A stretch of DNA of 64,000 bases from Ilex aquifolium (Eukaryota; Streptophyta; Magnoliopsida; Aquifoliales; Aquifoliaceae). The DNA lies in contig OX637406.1 of the NCBI GenBank assembly GCA_951799425.1, positions 29,382,390 through 29,446,389 of the forward strand, read 5' to 3'. The notes beneath the pieces were generated by a model. The model was not told where the DNA came from, searched no databases, and saw only the letters and a program-made list of their open reading frames with translations. The translations under genes and the position numbers were made by a program. Shown here in pieces: positions 33,153 through 42,427 of the stretch (positions within the stretch are counted from its first letter, which is position 1; every line of letters starts with the position of its first letter).

Positions 33153-33333
33153 GAAAAGTTTGGATTTCTTGGTAAAAATGTGAGAAATGAGGTGGGAATG
33201 TGTTTGGGATGGTGGATTTTTGGTAGAAATTGAGAATGAATGAGTATTTGAGGCTTGGGAGGTGAAGAGTCGTTCGAGGTTTGAAGGTTTTCAAGGGTTT
33301 TGGGTGTTTTTGAAATGGAGTAGACGAACTAGG
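33153..33333 (-). other. Presumed 5' leader of the Athila I PTP ORF
   Basis: About 180 bp, C/T-rich on the minus strand, between the TATA-like box and the ATG. No competing gene seen. Confidence 0.5.
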
Positions 33334-33643
33334 TATTATACCCAAGCAGCCAACGTTCGAACGTGAATGACGTTCGAACGTATATGGAAGGATTTTTAAC
33401 AGATGGTTCAAATGTTACACTGTCGTTCGAACGTTTGGTGCTCCCAGTACTTTTGATGTCCTGTAGAGGCCAAAGTACTGTAAGCTCCTGGCGTTCGAAC
33501 GTGGGTATGACGTTCGAACATTGGGTCCTAGTTCAAACTTTAATCAGGCATTCGAACGTTGGTGCTCCTAGTACTTTTGATGTCCTGCAGAGGCTAAAGT
33601 ACTGTGAGCAGCAAACGTTCGAACGTGAACTAGCGTTCGAACG
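33334..33643 (-). promoter_or_regulatory. Internal promoter of the PTP ORF: CGTTCGAACG cluster and TATA-like box
   Basis: On the minus strand, TATAATA (33334-33342) is preceded by sites at 33354, 33371, 33424, 33492, 33616 and 33634 (all perfect), 33511 (CGTTCGAACA) and 33549 (CATTCGAACG). Pair spacings are 17, 19 and 18 bp. A 60-bp block (GTGCTCC.AGTACTTTTGATG) is duplicated around 33440 and 33562. The core is the same as in the Athila I LTR. Confidence 0.75.
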
Positions 33644-33922
33644 CCAAATCAAAAATCATAATTTTATGCACATTTATATGCACACATTAAAAGAAGGCTA
33701 TATATATAATTTGAACTTGGAAAATCATGGCGTCTCAGGATAAGTCCCTACCCACGATATAACTTCGTTGGTTTTTTTGGACATTCCTTACTCGGCCCAC
33801 GTCTTTATTTCAAAAAAAGAGTTTGTACATTTAACAAAAAAATTTTACACTTTTTACAAAAAAGTTCGGACCATTAACATTCATAGAAAACACAGTTTTC
33901 CATCACTTTGTCAAAAAGCATT

Positions 33923-34333
33923 CTAATCCGAGTCTTGCCCTGTCTCTATGCCATTCGAACAATCAATGACTCTTCTAATTTCTTGTCACACAAAACGTGT
34001 AAGTAAAGTACCAGAATAGCATGGCATCTCATGATAATCCTTACTCTGCCCATTCACTATCCAGTCTATTCGATCGAGTGCGCGACCGGAAATTGGTTTA
34101 GAACACTGATTATATTCCTTCATGTGAAAGATTCTGCCACATTGTTTACAGGCACCAAGTCTTTTGGCACGACGACGTTTAGCAAAAGTACTTTTGCCAC
34201 ACAGTGATTTCGCTTGCTATTCTCGGATTTTAGTTTTTCTCAGCAATCTTGCTTTTCTCATTATCACAGAATGCACATCAGATGGAAAAGTGCATAAAAT
34301 GCCTAAATTGAACCAAAAAATCTTACTATCCAT
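33923..34333 (-). pseudogene. ORF-Z of Athila I: small basic Cys/His protein (two stops)
   Basis: ATG at 34333 to TAG at 33923-33925, 137 codons, with in-frame TAG (after residue 34 or so) and TGA (about 20 codons before the end). It aligns from start to stop with the ORF at 51160-51555: an LGxLxTF start, DVHxxIMRKAR, CGKS, an Arg/Lys-rich KRRRAKRL segment, then C-x2-C-x4-H-x6-C (CKQCGRIFHMKEYNQC), a PISGRALD block and a closing ..SD. Product unknown. The Arg-rich motif next to a Cys/His cluster suggests nucleic-acid binding or nuclear/nucleolar targeting; that is inference. Confidence 0.65.
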
Positions 34334-34531
34334 GCTTGCTAAGCTTAAGACACTCTATCTGGTTCTTTAATGTCTGTCAGTCACAAAGACGATTGAATTT
34401 GCTTTAAAGACATGATCATCAATTTTTTGTTTTTATATATACTTTAAAGACGGTAAAAATACACAATACAAGACAGAATACACAATATGATCAAGAAATT
34501 TTTTTTAAAAGCATAAAATATGGATTGTAGT

Positions 34532-34569
34532 TCTCACCCCCTAACCTAAACTCAACATTGTCCCCAATG
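34532..34569 (-). other. CATTGGGGACAATG hairpin plus purine tract after integrase
   Basis: On the minus strand CATTGGGGACAATG (34556-34569) is followed by a GAGTTTAGGTTAGGGGGTG tract (34532-34552). It parallels the internal purine tract of element B and of Athila II. Confidence 0.65.
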
Positions 34570-34658
34570 TTTCGAATTTACTAGTATACGTAAACTAGAG
34601 TTAGGATTGAAAGTAGAGATCTGTTCATCTGCCGACGCCTACAAACAAAATACACAAA

Positions 34659-34805
34659 TTAATCATCTTTATGAAGATCAGGGTTTCGGCTAGGATGGAA
34701 ACCCTTGTGCGTGAGTGTAAACAGAAGCAGGACACCCATGAGCAAGTACATAATTAAAATGTAAAACATGAAACAAAGGATTGTGTCAGTGGAGTGTGTG
34801 GTCAT
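34659..34805 (-). CDS. Possible 48-residue membrane peptide
   Basis: ATG at 34805 to TAA at 34659-34661. One strongly hydrophobic segment (about residues 9-31) is followed by a short basic/polar tail. A TATA-like TTTATAAG lies on the minus strand at about 34902-34910 with a CT-rich stretch (34843-34862) after it, so a short transcript is possible, although an overlapping 13-codon frame starts first. Not conserved at the matching place in Athila II, so it may be chance. Confidence 0.25.
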   Translation of the reverse strand: MTTHSTDTILCFMFYILIMYLLMGVLLLFTLTHKGFHPSRNPDLHKDD

Positions 34806-34949
34806 GGAGTTGCAGAGAGTGGGTCATTTGAAGAGAAAAAAGGAAGAAGAAGAAGAAGAAGAATGTCAGATGGGGAAAAGGGGATTTAGGGTTTGGAGGC
34901 CTTATAAAGGCGTCCGTTCGGGTCGAGTTAGGTTGGATTTTTCCTGACC

Positions 34950-36140
34950 CAACCTTTTTTTGTGTCGAAAGGCACGAATCTCGGCGGAATATTCTGGATC
35001 CATTAAAAAAATGGTTTCCACATCTTTAACAAAGTCTTCAAAAAATGGTTTTAAACGTTAACCGTTGATAGTAAAAATATTACCATTTGACGGATTCTCC
35101 ACTTCCACTACTCCATGCCCAAACACATGTTTGACAATGTAAGGCTCAGTCCACCTTGATCTCAACTTACAAAGAAATAGGCGGAGCCTTGAATTGAATA
35201 AGAGGACTTTCTATGAAGGGCAAAGGATTTTCTCAATATGTTTTTATCATGAAAAACTTTCATCCTTTCCTTTGCAATTTTAGCATTGTCATATTCCTCA
35301 TTTAAAAACTCTTCCAACTCATTAATCTGAAATTTTCTTGACATTCCAGTCTTTTCTAGGTCAAAGTTCATTGTTTTAATGGCCCAGTATGCTCTGTGTT
35401 CCAACTCCACATGTAGGTGACAAGGCTTGTCATAGACTAATCAATAAGGAGACCTGCCCAAAATTGTTTTAAAAGCAGTGCGATATGCCTAGAGTGCATC
35501 AGTTAGTCTTAATGACCAATCTTTGCGGTCTAGATTTACCATTTTTTCTAAAATCAGTTTGATCTCTCGATTAGCTAATTCAGCCTGTCCACTAGTCTGT
35601 GGATGATAAAGGGTTACAATTTTATGAGAAATCAAGTAATTTTTCATCAAATTTCGAAAAGGACGATTGCAAAAATGAGCACCCCCAACACTTATAATGG
35701 ATTTAGGAATTCCAAACCTGGACAAAATGTTTTCTTTTAAAAATTTATCATTATTTTGGCATGGAATTGTTTCAACCCATTTTGGACACATAATCAACAG
35801 CCACTAAAATATATAGATAGCCAAAAGAAGGGGGAAATGGTCTCATAAAATTGATGTCCCAACAATCAAAAATTTTAATTACCAGAATGGGTTTAAGGGC
35901 ATCATGTTTCTTTTAGAAATGCTTCCCAACCTTTGGCATCTATCACATGTTAGACAGAAAGGCATGGACATCTTTAAAAAGTGTGAGCCAATAAAATCCA
36001 CACTGCAAGATTTTCAAGGCGATTTTTTTAGATGAAAAATGGTCACCACAAGCTTCAGAATGACAAAAAGATATTACCTGTCTGCTCTCATGATTGGGGA
36101 TACAACACCTTATGATTTGATCCTTGCATTACTTAAACAC
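34950..36140 (-). pseudogene. pol: Athila I integrase (broken)
   Basis: Minus strand. The zinc-binding part ends in CDRCQRLG (about 35910). The core follows in several frames: [33 protein letters not shown] and YHPQTSGQAELANREIKLIL (about 35590-35640). In the second motif the catalytic Asp (S-D-G-G) reads Val. The first Asp block (GIDFMGP in the homologue at 52360) is also altered. The C-terminal part (YDKPCHL, ELEHRAYWAIK, ELEEFLNEEYDNAKIAKERMK) runs to about 35162 and on to 34950 in another frame. Stops at about 35487 and elsewhere. Confidence 0.8.
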
Positions 36141-36745
36141 TTATGGATCCTCCCAAAATAAATTATGAGCCTCCCTTAGAAATTTTTTCTTATCCATCAT
36201 TGTAAAGGAAGGAGGAAATGTACCAATAGCAAGGAAGTTAGCAATATCAGCGTACCATGGTGTTTCTACGACCGTGAAAAATTGTTCATCAGGAAAATTT
36301 TCATTGATTGGTAGTCTATCATCATGAAATTCATATGTTAACCTAGATAGATTATCTACCACCATATTCTCAGCACCTTTCTTGTCCTTAATGCTCAGAT
36401 CAAACTCTTGTAACAAGAGTATCCATCTTAAGAGCCTTAGCTTGGCATCTTTCTTTGTGAGCAAGAATTTTAAAACTGCATCATCAGTGAACAAAATAAC
36501 AATGAACCAACAAGGTAAGAATGAAATTTCTCCAAAGCAAATACTACAGCAAGCAATTCTTTCTCAGTTGTGGAATAATTCATTTGAGCATCATTCAAAG
36601 TTTTGTTTGCATAGTAAATCACATAGGGTTTCTTATCCTTTCTTTGTCCCAACACAACCCCCACAGCATAATCACTTGCATCACACATCAATTCAAACGG
36701 TAGAGTCCAGTCAGGAGGTTGCATTATTGGGACAGAAATTAACAT
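36141..36745 (-). pseudogene. pol: Athila I RNase H
   Basis: Begins PIMQPPDWTLPFELMCDASDYAVG (catalytic Asp in CDASD), then [37 protein letters not shown], the tether [20 protein letters not shown] and the spacer to integrase. One frameshift near 36480 separates the two halves. Confidence 0.85.
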
Positions 36746-36766
36746 ACCATTAAGCTTATCAAAAGC

Positions 36767-37701
36767 TTACTGGCATGCTTCACTCCACACAAAAGTTACA
36801 TCCTGAATTAGGAGATGACACATGGGTTTAGATATGGTACTAAAGTCTTTTATGAATCTTCTATAGAATCCTGCATGTCCTAGAAATGAGCGAATATCTT
36901 TAACAGTCCTGGGGGCAGGCAGATTTTCAATCAGATCTATTTTTGTCTTATCAACTTTTATACCTTCAGACGACACAATGTGACCTAAAATAATGTCTTG
37001 TGTTACCATGAAATGGCATTTCTTCCAATTGAGCACCAGATTGGTTTCGTTACATCTTATCAACACCTTCTCCAGATTTGTCAGACACAAATCAAACGAA
37101 TTACCATATACATAAACATCATCCATGAACACTTCCAAAAATCTCTCAACCATGTTACTAAAAAAACTCAGCATGTACCTTTGAAACATCGTAGGAGCGT
37201 TACAAAGTCTAAACTGCTTCCTTTTGAATGCGAAGGTGCCAAAGGGGCATGTGAATGTTGTTTTCTCTTGGTCATCTAGTGCTATCTCAATTTGGTATGC
37301 CTAGAATATCCATCTAGGAAACAGTAGAATGCATGTCCTCCAATTCTTTCTAAGACTTGGTCAGGAAAGGGAAGAGGAAAATGGTCTTTCCTAGTTACCA
37401 TATTAAGTTTTTGATAGTCTATGCACATCCGCCATCCTGTGAAAACTCGAGTTGGTACCAGTTCACTGGCATCATTTTTAACCATTGTGACCCCAGACTT
37501 ATTAGGCACAACTTGGGTTGGGCTAACCCATTTACTATCAGAGATGAAAAAGATTATTCTTGCATCCAATAGTTTGAGCAGCTCAGTCCTTACAACGTCC
37601 TTCATGTGAGGGTTCAGTCGTCGCTGCATTTGACAAGAGGATCTTGAATCCTCCTCAAGGTATATAGCATGATTGCATATTAATGGGCTTATACCTTTCA
37701 A
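36767..37701 (-). pseudogene. pol: Athila I reverse transcriptase
   Basis: Starts near 37701 (KGISPLICNHAIYLEED, RRLNPHMKDVVR), then SKWVSPTQVVPNKSGVTMV, GWRMCIDYQKLN, FPLPFPDQ and FYCFLDGYS. After a stop/frameshift around 37190-37290 come LCNAPTMFQRYM and the catalytic FMDDVYVYG block (about 37115), with Met-Asp-Asp intact, then GHIVSSEGIKVDK and RSFLGHAGFYRRFIKDFS. The order is that of Athila RT. Broken but close to full length. Confidence 0.88.
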
Positions 37702-37856
37702 ATCAGCAATGGTCCACCCAATGGTGCTTTTATGGCGTCATAGACTCTTGCAGATCTGCAAGCTTGGATGAAATGAACACTAGGTATGACTCGTCTTCCC
37801 CTAAGAATGCATATTTTAGGTCAGATGGGAGAGGTTTTAATTCAGGCTTTGGTGGC

Positions 37857-38893
37857 TTAACACTTGATGAAAGTGGCTTTGTACCACTTTGTGAGAGTTA
37901 TTCGAATTTTGGGTGCCCATGTCCCAGTAAAATGAGTATGACAACTTTGTAGACTTTGATCATCATCTGTTAACTCAGATGTGATAGGTTCCAACATACA
38001 ATATTTAGCAGAGTTTTCAAAAAATGTATCATTCAAATGTTCGTGTACCAAAAACTCAATGGAATTTACTTCTCTCACTTCCTTTTCCTCTCCTGGATGC
38101 TTGGCAATATTGAAAATGTTAAGCTCAAGAGTCATATTCCCAAAAGTTAATTTCATGACCCCATTCCTGTAATTGATTAATGCATTTGATGTTGCTAGGA
38201 AAGGTCGACCAAGAATGACGGGAATTTGGTTCTCTGTATGTATTGCTGACTGAGTATCCAAAACAATGAAGTCAACAGGAAAGACGAGTTGTCCACTTGA
38301 ACAAGGACATCCTTTACAATGCCCCTTGGAATTTTGATAGACCTATCTGTCAATTGGAGTGTGACACAAGTGGGTTTGAGTTCACCCAGATCCAATTGTT
38401 GGTAGACAGAGAAAGGGAGCAAATTGACACTAGCTCCAAGATCCAGCAGTGCTTGTTCTATTCTGAAATTTCCAATGACACATGACACAGTTGGACACCC
38501 TGAATCCTTGTATTTTGGAGGGGTTTTGTGTTGGAGTATAACACTGGCTTGTTCTACCAAGAAGGCTCTTTTCTGAACATTTTGGCTTCTTTTGATCGTG
38601 AATAAGTCTTTTAGAAACTTGGCATAAGAAGGAACCTGCTTGATTGCATCTAGAAGTGGAATATTGATTTTTACTTGCTTAAAGAGCTCGTAAATTTTTG
38701 GATGGTTATTCAACTTCGGTACTATTTTGAGCCTTTGAGGAAAAGGAGCAGGAATAGGACACGAATGATCTGTTTCCTTTGATGGTTCTGATTCTTTTTC
38801 AATCACAGGTTCAAGCTTTACTGGTTCATTGATTGGGATTGACTCAGGTTTTGGCTTTGAAATTAACATGTCTCTGATGGTTTTGTCAATCAC
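37857..38893 (-). pseudogene. pol: Athila I aspartic protease region
   Basis: VIGNFRIEQALLDLGASVNLLPFSVY (about 38395-38470) carries the Athila-type active site D-L-G-A-S. It follows a linker with the conserved KINIPLLDAIKQVPSYAKFLKDL block. After a frameshift near 38230, the flap and downstream part (IPVILGRPFLATSNALINYRNG) continue in a second frame to 37857. Confidence 0.85.
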
Positions 38894-38926
38894 CTTGCCA
38901 CTTCTCAGTGTAGTGATAGCTAGAGC

Positions 38927-40400
38927 TTAGTCTTGTGGGGTTTCCATGATTGAAGAATTTTCCACATGAAATCGACCTTGTAGTTTTTTTGGTTGGGCAG
39001 GAAACTTGCCCTTTTCATGTGTGGTCATTGATTGGGTCAGCTTTTGGATGCGGCTTTTGAGATCCTCGAAGGACTGAGTGGTCTGGGTTTTGAAATCATT
39101 GAAAGCCTGAGTGGAATGAGTGTTGTATTTCATTTGGCTTTGCATGAACTAATTTAGTGTATCCTCAAGACTTCTCTTGTGTGGTGGTTGGTATGGTTGA
39201 TATGCAGGACGTCCTTGAGGTGGTGGTTGTGAACCTTGTTGTGGATTCATGGGAGTTTGTTGTGTGTTCCTCCAACTGAAGTTCGGGTGATTCTACCACC
39301 CTAGATTATATGTTTCAGAATATGGGTTGGAATAAGGCTTATTGAAGTTGGAAATTGCATTTGTTTGTTCCAACAAGACCTCCTTGAATGCCGGAATGGT
39401 AGGACATTCCCCAGTAGGGTGTCCTTTCAGCGCATAAATCCCACACAATTGTTCTGTGGGAGGGCCAACATCAACTTGATGTACCTTTTTCATCTCTAGA
39501 GCTTCAAGCTTTCGAGAAAGGATAGTCAGTTTCGCTCTCAGTTCATCATCTTCTTTCAAGACATACTTACCCCCTTGAGAAGTAGATGATTTGGTTTCAA
39601 CAGCGGTAGGAGAGGCTGAGTCCCACATCTGAGAACTATCATATATGGTGTCAAAAAAATTGAATGCCTCCTTTGGACTCTTTCACATGAACTCTCCTTG
39701 AGCCATGATTTCAACAAACTGATGTAGTCTAGTGGGCAAGGAGTCATAGAAAAATCCTACCAAAGTCCAATTCTCAAAAGTATGGTGTGGGCAGGATTGG
39801 AGAAGATCCTTGAATCTCTCCCAACGTTGGTAAAATGTTTCTCCCTCTTTGACTGAAAAATTCATGATTTGTCTTTTGAGTGCATTTGTACGGTGTAGAG
39901 GAAAAAAATTTCTGAAAAAACTCATTCTGTAGTGCATGCCAGTTTGGCATTGAATGGACTTTCAAAGAATTTAGTCATTGTTTAGCTTTGTCCTTTAAAG
40001 AGAAAGGAAAAAGTTTCAACTTGGCCAGTTCTGAATTATCTTGAAATGTTCCACATACCTCCTCAAAACCGTTAATATCTAGATATGGGTTTTTCGATTC
40101 GACTCCATAAAATTGAGGTAGTAGTTGCATTGTCCCTGCCTTTACATTAAAGAGGGGCGCATTTGCAGGAAACAAAAAATAAGAGGGGACACTGTTTCGT
40201 GTGTGATGCAAATAATCCCATAGAGTTCGAATGTTAGGAACTTCCCCCTCTCTCTCAGGAACTACCCCTTGTCTCTCATTCTTGGCCATGCTATTATCAA
40301 AAAAGTCTGCTACTGATCGAGGTGAAGATGGTCCAGACTGATTTACAAACCCAACAGATTCTTTTGGCAAATTTTGAAAGTGAGGATCGTCCTCAGACAT
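38927..40400 (-). pseudogene. gag: Athila I gag (broken)
   Basis: ATG at 40400. The order is Athila gag: RTLWDYLHHTRNSVPSYF, ANAPLFNVKAGTMQLLPQFYG, NPYLDINGFEEVCGTF, KLKLFPFSLKDKAKQ. A stop (TGA in place of the usual Trp codon) follows at 39975-39977, then frameshifted RMSFFRNFFP, KEGETFYQRWERFKDLL and DSLPTRLHQFVE. A zinc-knuckle remnant (CGIYALKGHPTGEC, about 39440) has lost its second Cys to Tyr by a G to A change. The end (39145-38927) is a Thr/Gln-rich helix. Confidence 0.85.
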
Positions 40401-40492
40401 AAAATAAAATTATACACAGTAAATCAAGAAAAAATATATATACAACAAATGAAAGTCTTTTCACCTTTTACTTTAAAACACCTTTTCGAAGA

Positions 40493-40510
40493 TCCCCGGC
40501 AACGGCACCA
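40493..40510 (-). other. Athila I primer binding site (tRNA-Asp)
   Basis: Minus-strand TGGTGCCGTTGCCGGGGA, one transition from the Athila site, six bases inside the LTR end. Confidence 0.9.
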
Positions 40511-40516
40511 AAAACT

Positions 40517-41043
40517 TGGCTTGAAACAAAATGTGTACACCCGATTGTGGGAATTAAGAGCATGGTTCCGATGTCTTTCTAGAGATGTACAAGAATTGTC
40601 TGTGCCGAGACTCAACCCGTCTATAAACAAGCAAGTAGTTCTACAAGCCATCCAACCACTGTGTTAGTATTGCATTCTTAGTTGAATCACAATAATGGTG
40701 AAGATTGAAATGTAGTCATGAAGATCTAGCTGGAGTACTTGCAAAGAACCACTGAGTCTTCCTATGCCAAGAGTCATCTATTTCATAGAAAGGACTCATG
40801 GTTTTACAAAGTACATTAGCTTTGCTAGATGTATTCAATCATTCAATAAGCAAGTGAAAGATAAAGCATTAAGCATAAACAAAATGCACAAATATAACTT
40901 CCAAATGATTTATACATCTTCATCACCTCTTACTAAAGAGTGAATGAGAAACTAATCACTCTTCATGGCTTTGAGAAAGCTAGAAAAGTGAGTGATTCTC
41001 ATCCCTACAAGTAAAGGAGTTACAAGGTACAATACACTACACA
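40517..41043 (-). mobile_element. Athila I 5' LTR remnant
   Basis: Matches 19662-20515 of the 3' LTR but lacks about 340 bp just inside the LTR end (jump from GTGTACACCC to ATTGTGGGAATTAAG at about 40543). It is cut at 41043 by the end of the Athila II LTR. Confidence 0.85.
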
Positions 41044-42411
41044 TGTAAGCTTAAAACTGATAAATAAACACTTAGACTAAACTTTGATTACAACAATTGA
41101 AAAAGGCTACTCTTTAGCTCGGGGATCCAACCTGCATTCTACTACTTGAGATTATGAAAATGCCACCTTACAGCAATTAATCCCATGCTTTTGGAAAGTT
41201 AACTGATAGTTTTGATGTATAAGTTGAACCATATCACAGTAACTGTTAAGTTAGCCAGAAGTTCTATGCACCTTGCGACAACAAATTAATCCTAGTAAAT
41301 CCGAAGATGAGCCATTCAAAAGAATTACTATAGCTAATTGATCGGTAGTTCTATGATTCAATGAAGACAGAGTTCCAGTTTATGCATTGAATCAAAAGCA
41401 TTGGCTATGGCAAGACTTAACCCATCTATAGCCAATCTCCCGACTGTTACATAAATTCCAACTACGTGCATCATCGTATCATGTATGAAGTACATAATAA
41501 TGTATAGATGAAATGGTGTATTGCAATAAGTTTAGCTAGGTACTCGTAACCATGAGCATATAGTAATACGATACCAAACAAAAATAAAAACCATCCATCA
41601 TTTAAGAGAGGTATAAACACTAAAGCATAGATAAAACATCGGCATTTTCATGACTCAAATAATATTACACATGTCTTCACCCTTTACTAAAGATTATAAA
41701 GAGTATAAGCAAGAAGGGTAAGACAATCCCATTACAATACTACACAAATACAAAACAAAACGCAAAGAATCCTTCCCCGAGGAATAGTTGAAACACCCCC
41801 ACTTTTCACTAGCGGACTATGGCGAAAAAGTGAGAGAGGTTCAACCCTCCAAGTAAAAAGGAATGCAAAGAAATGTAGAAGAAGAGAATTTTTGGCTAGG
41901 GGTGTTTAGGTAGGGTATTTTTCTCTATGTCTTTGGCTTTCTAAAAGGTGGAAGATGATCTTCAAAATGGCTTAAACATGCCTATTTATAGGCTCCAATG
42001 AAGGCTTAAGGCGACAGACACCCAAGGCAACCAATAGGAGAGACGTGTTGCACCAATGAACCAATGGGAGAGAAGGAGAAGGTAAGTCGGTTAAGGCCAC
42101 CGTCCGGACGTTGCTCATCCTCTAGATTTTGCTTCTTGAGCTTCCTTTATTGTTTTTCCAGTGTTTTTCCACCATTGGGATGGTGGTTGGAACATCCAGA
42201 TGGTACATAGTTGCTGATTTTTCCTTTGCCCCCTCCTTTGTTCTTCTTTCGTGCTTTAACCCTCCAAGTTTTCGTAATTACATATAAAACCCTACAAAAC
42301 ATATAATTCAATCATTAATTATAATATAATCTGAATTAACCACTTTAAGTCAATTAACACGCATAATTAACCCTAACACTAATTCATTTACGCATTTTTT
42401 AGGGTTAATCA
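41044..42411 (-). mobile_element. Athila II 3' LTR, CGTCCGGACG type
   Basis: 1368 bp; in element direction starts TGATTAACCCTAAAAAATGCG and ends AGCTTACA. Homologous to the LTR at 3543-5205. Confidence 0.85.
41983..42202 (-). promoter_or_regulatory. Athila II LTR promoter: CGTCCGGACG and TATA box
   Basis: TATAAATA on the minus strand at 41983-41990. One perfect CGTCCGGACG at 42101-42110, inside GGCCACCGTCCGGACGTTG, and a decayed site CATCCAGATG at 42193-42202. Confidence 0.7.
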
Positions 42412-42427
42412 CACCCCCCAACCAAAT
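42412..42427 (-). other. Athila II polypurine tract
   Basis: Minus-strand ATTTGGTTGGGGGGTG next to the LTR start. Confidence 0.9.

Larger units (their letters stand above)
19662..41043 (-). mobile_element. Athila I: near-complete Athila-type element, split by element B
   Basis: Read on the minus strand: 5' LTR remnant (41043-40517), tRNA-Asp primer site, gag, protease, RT, RNase H, integrase, purine-tract module, small ORFs, palindrome promoter, PTP ORF (interrupted by element B), 3' tail, polypurine tract, 3' LTR (21374-19662). Without the 8.8-kb insertion it would be about 12.6 kb. Its 5' LTR is cut at 41043 by Athila II. Confidence 0.85.

Noticed and set aside
20909-33643. CGTTCGAACG as heat-shock elements
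   Set aside because: Some copies contain GAAnnTTC by chance through neighbouring bases, but the other palindrome types have no such pattern and the shared feature is the central CpG palindrome.
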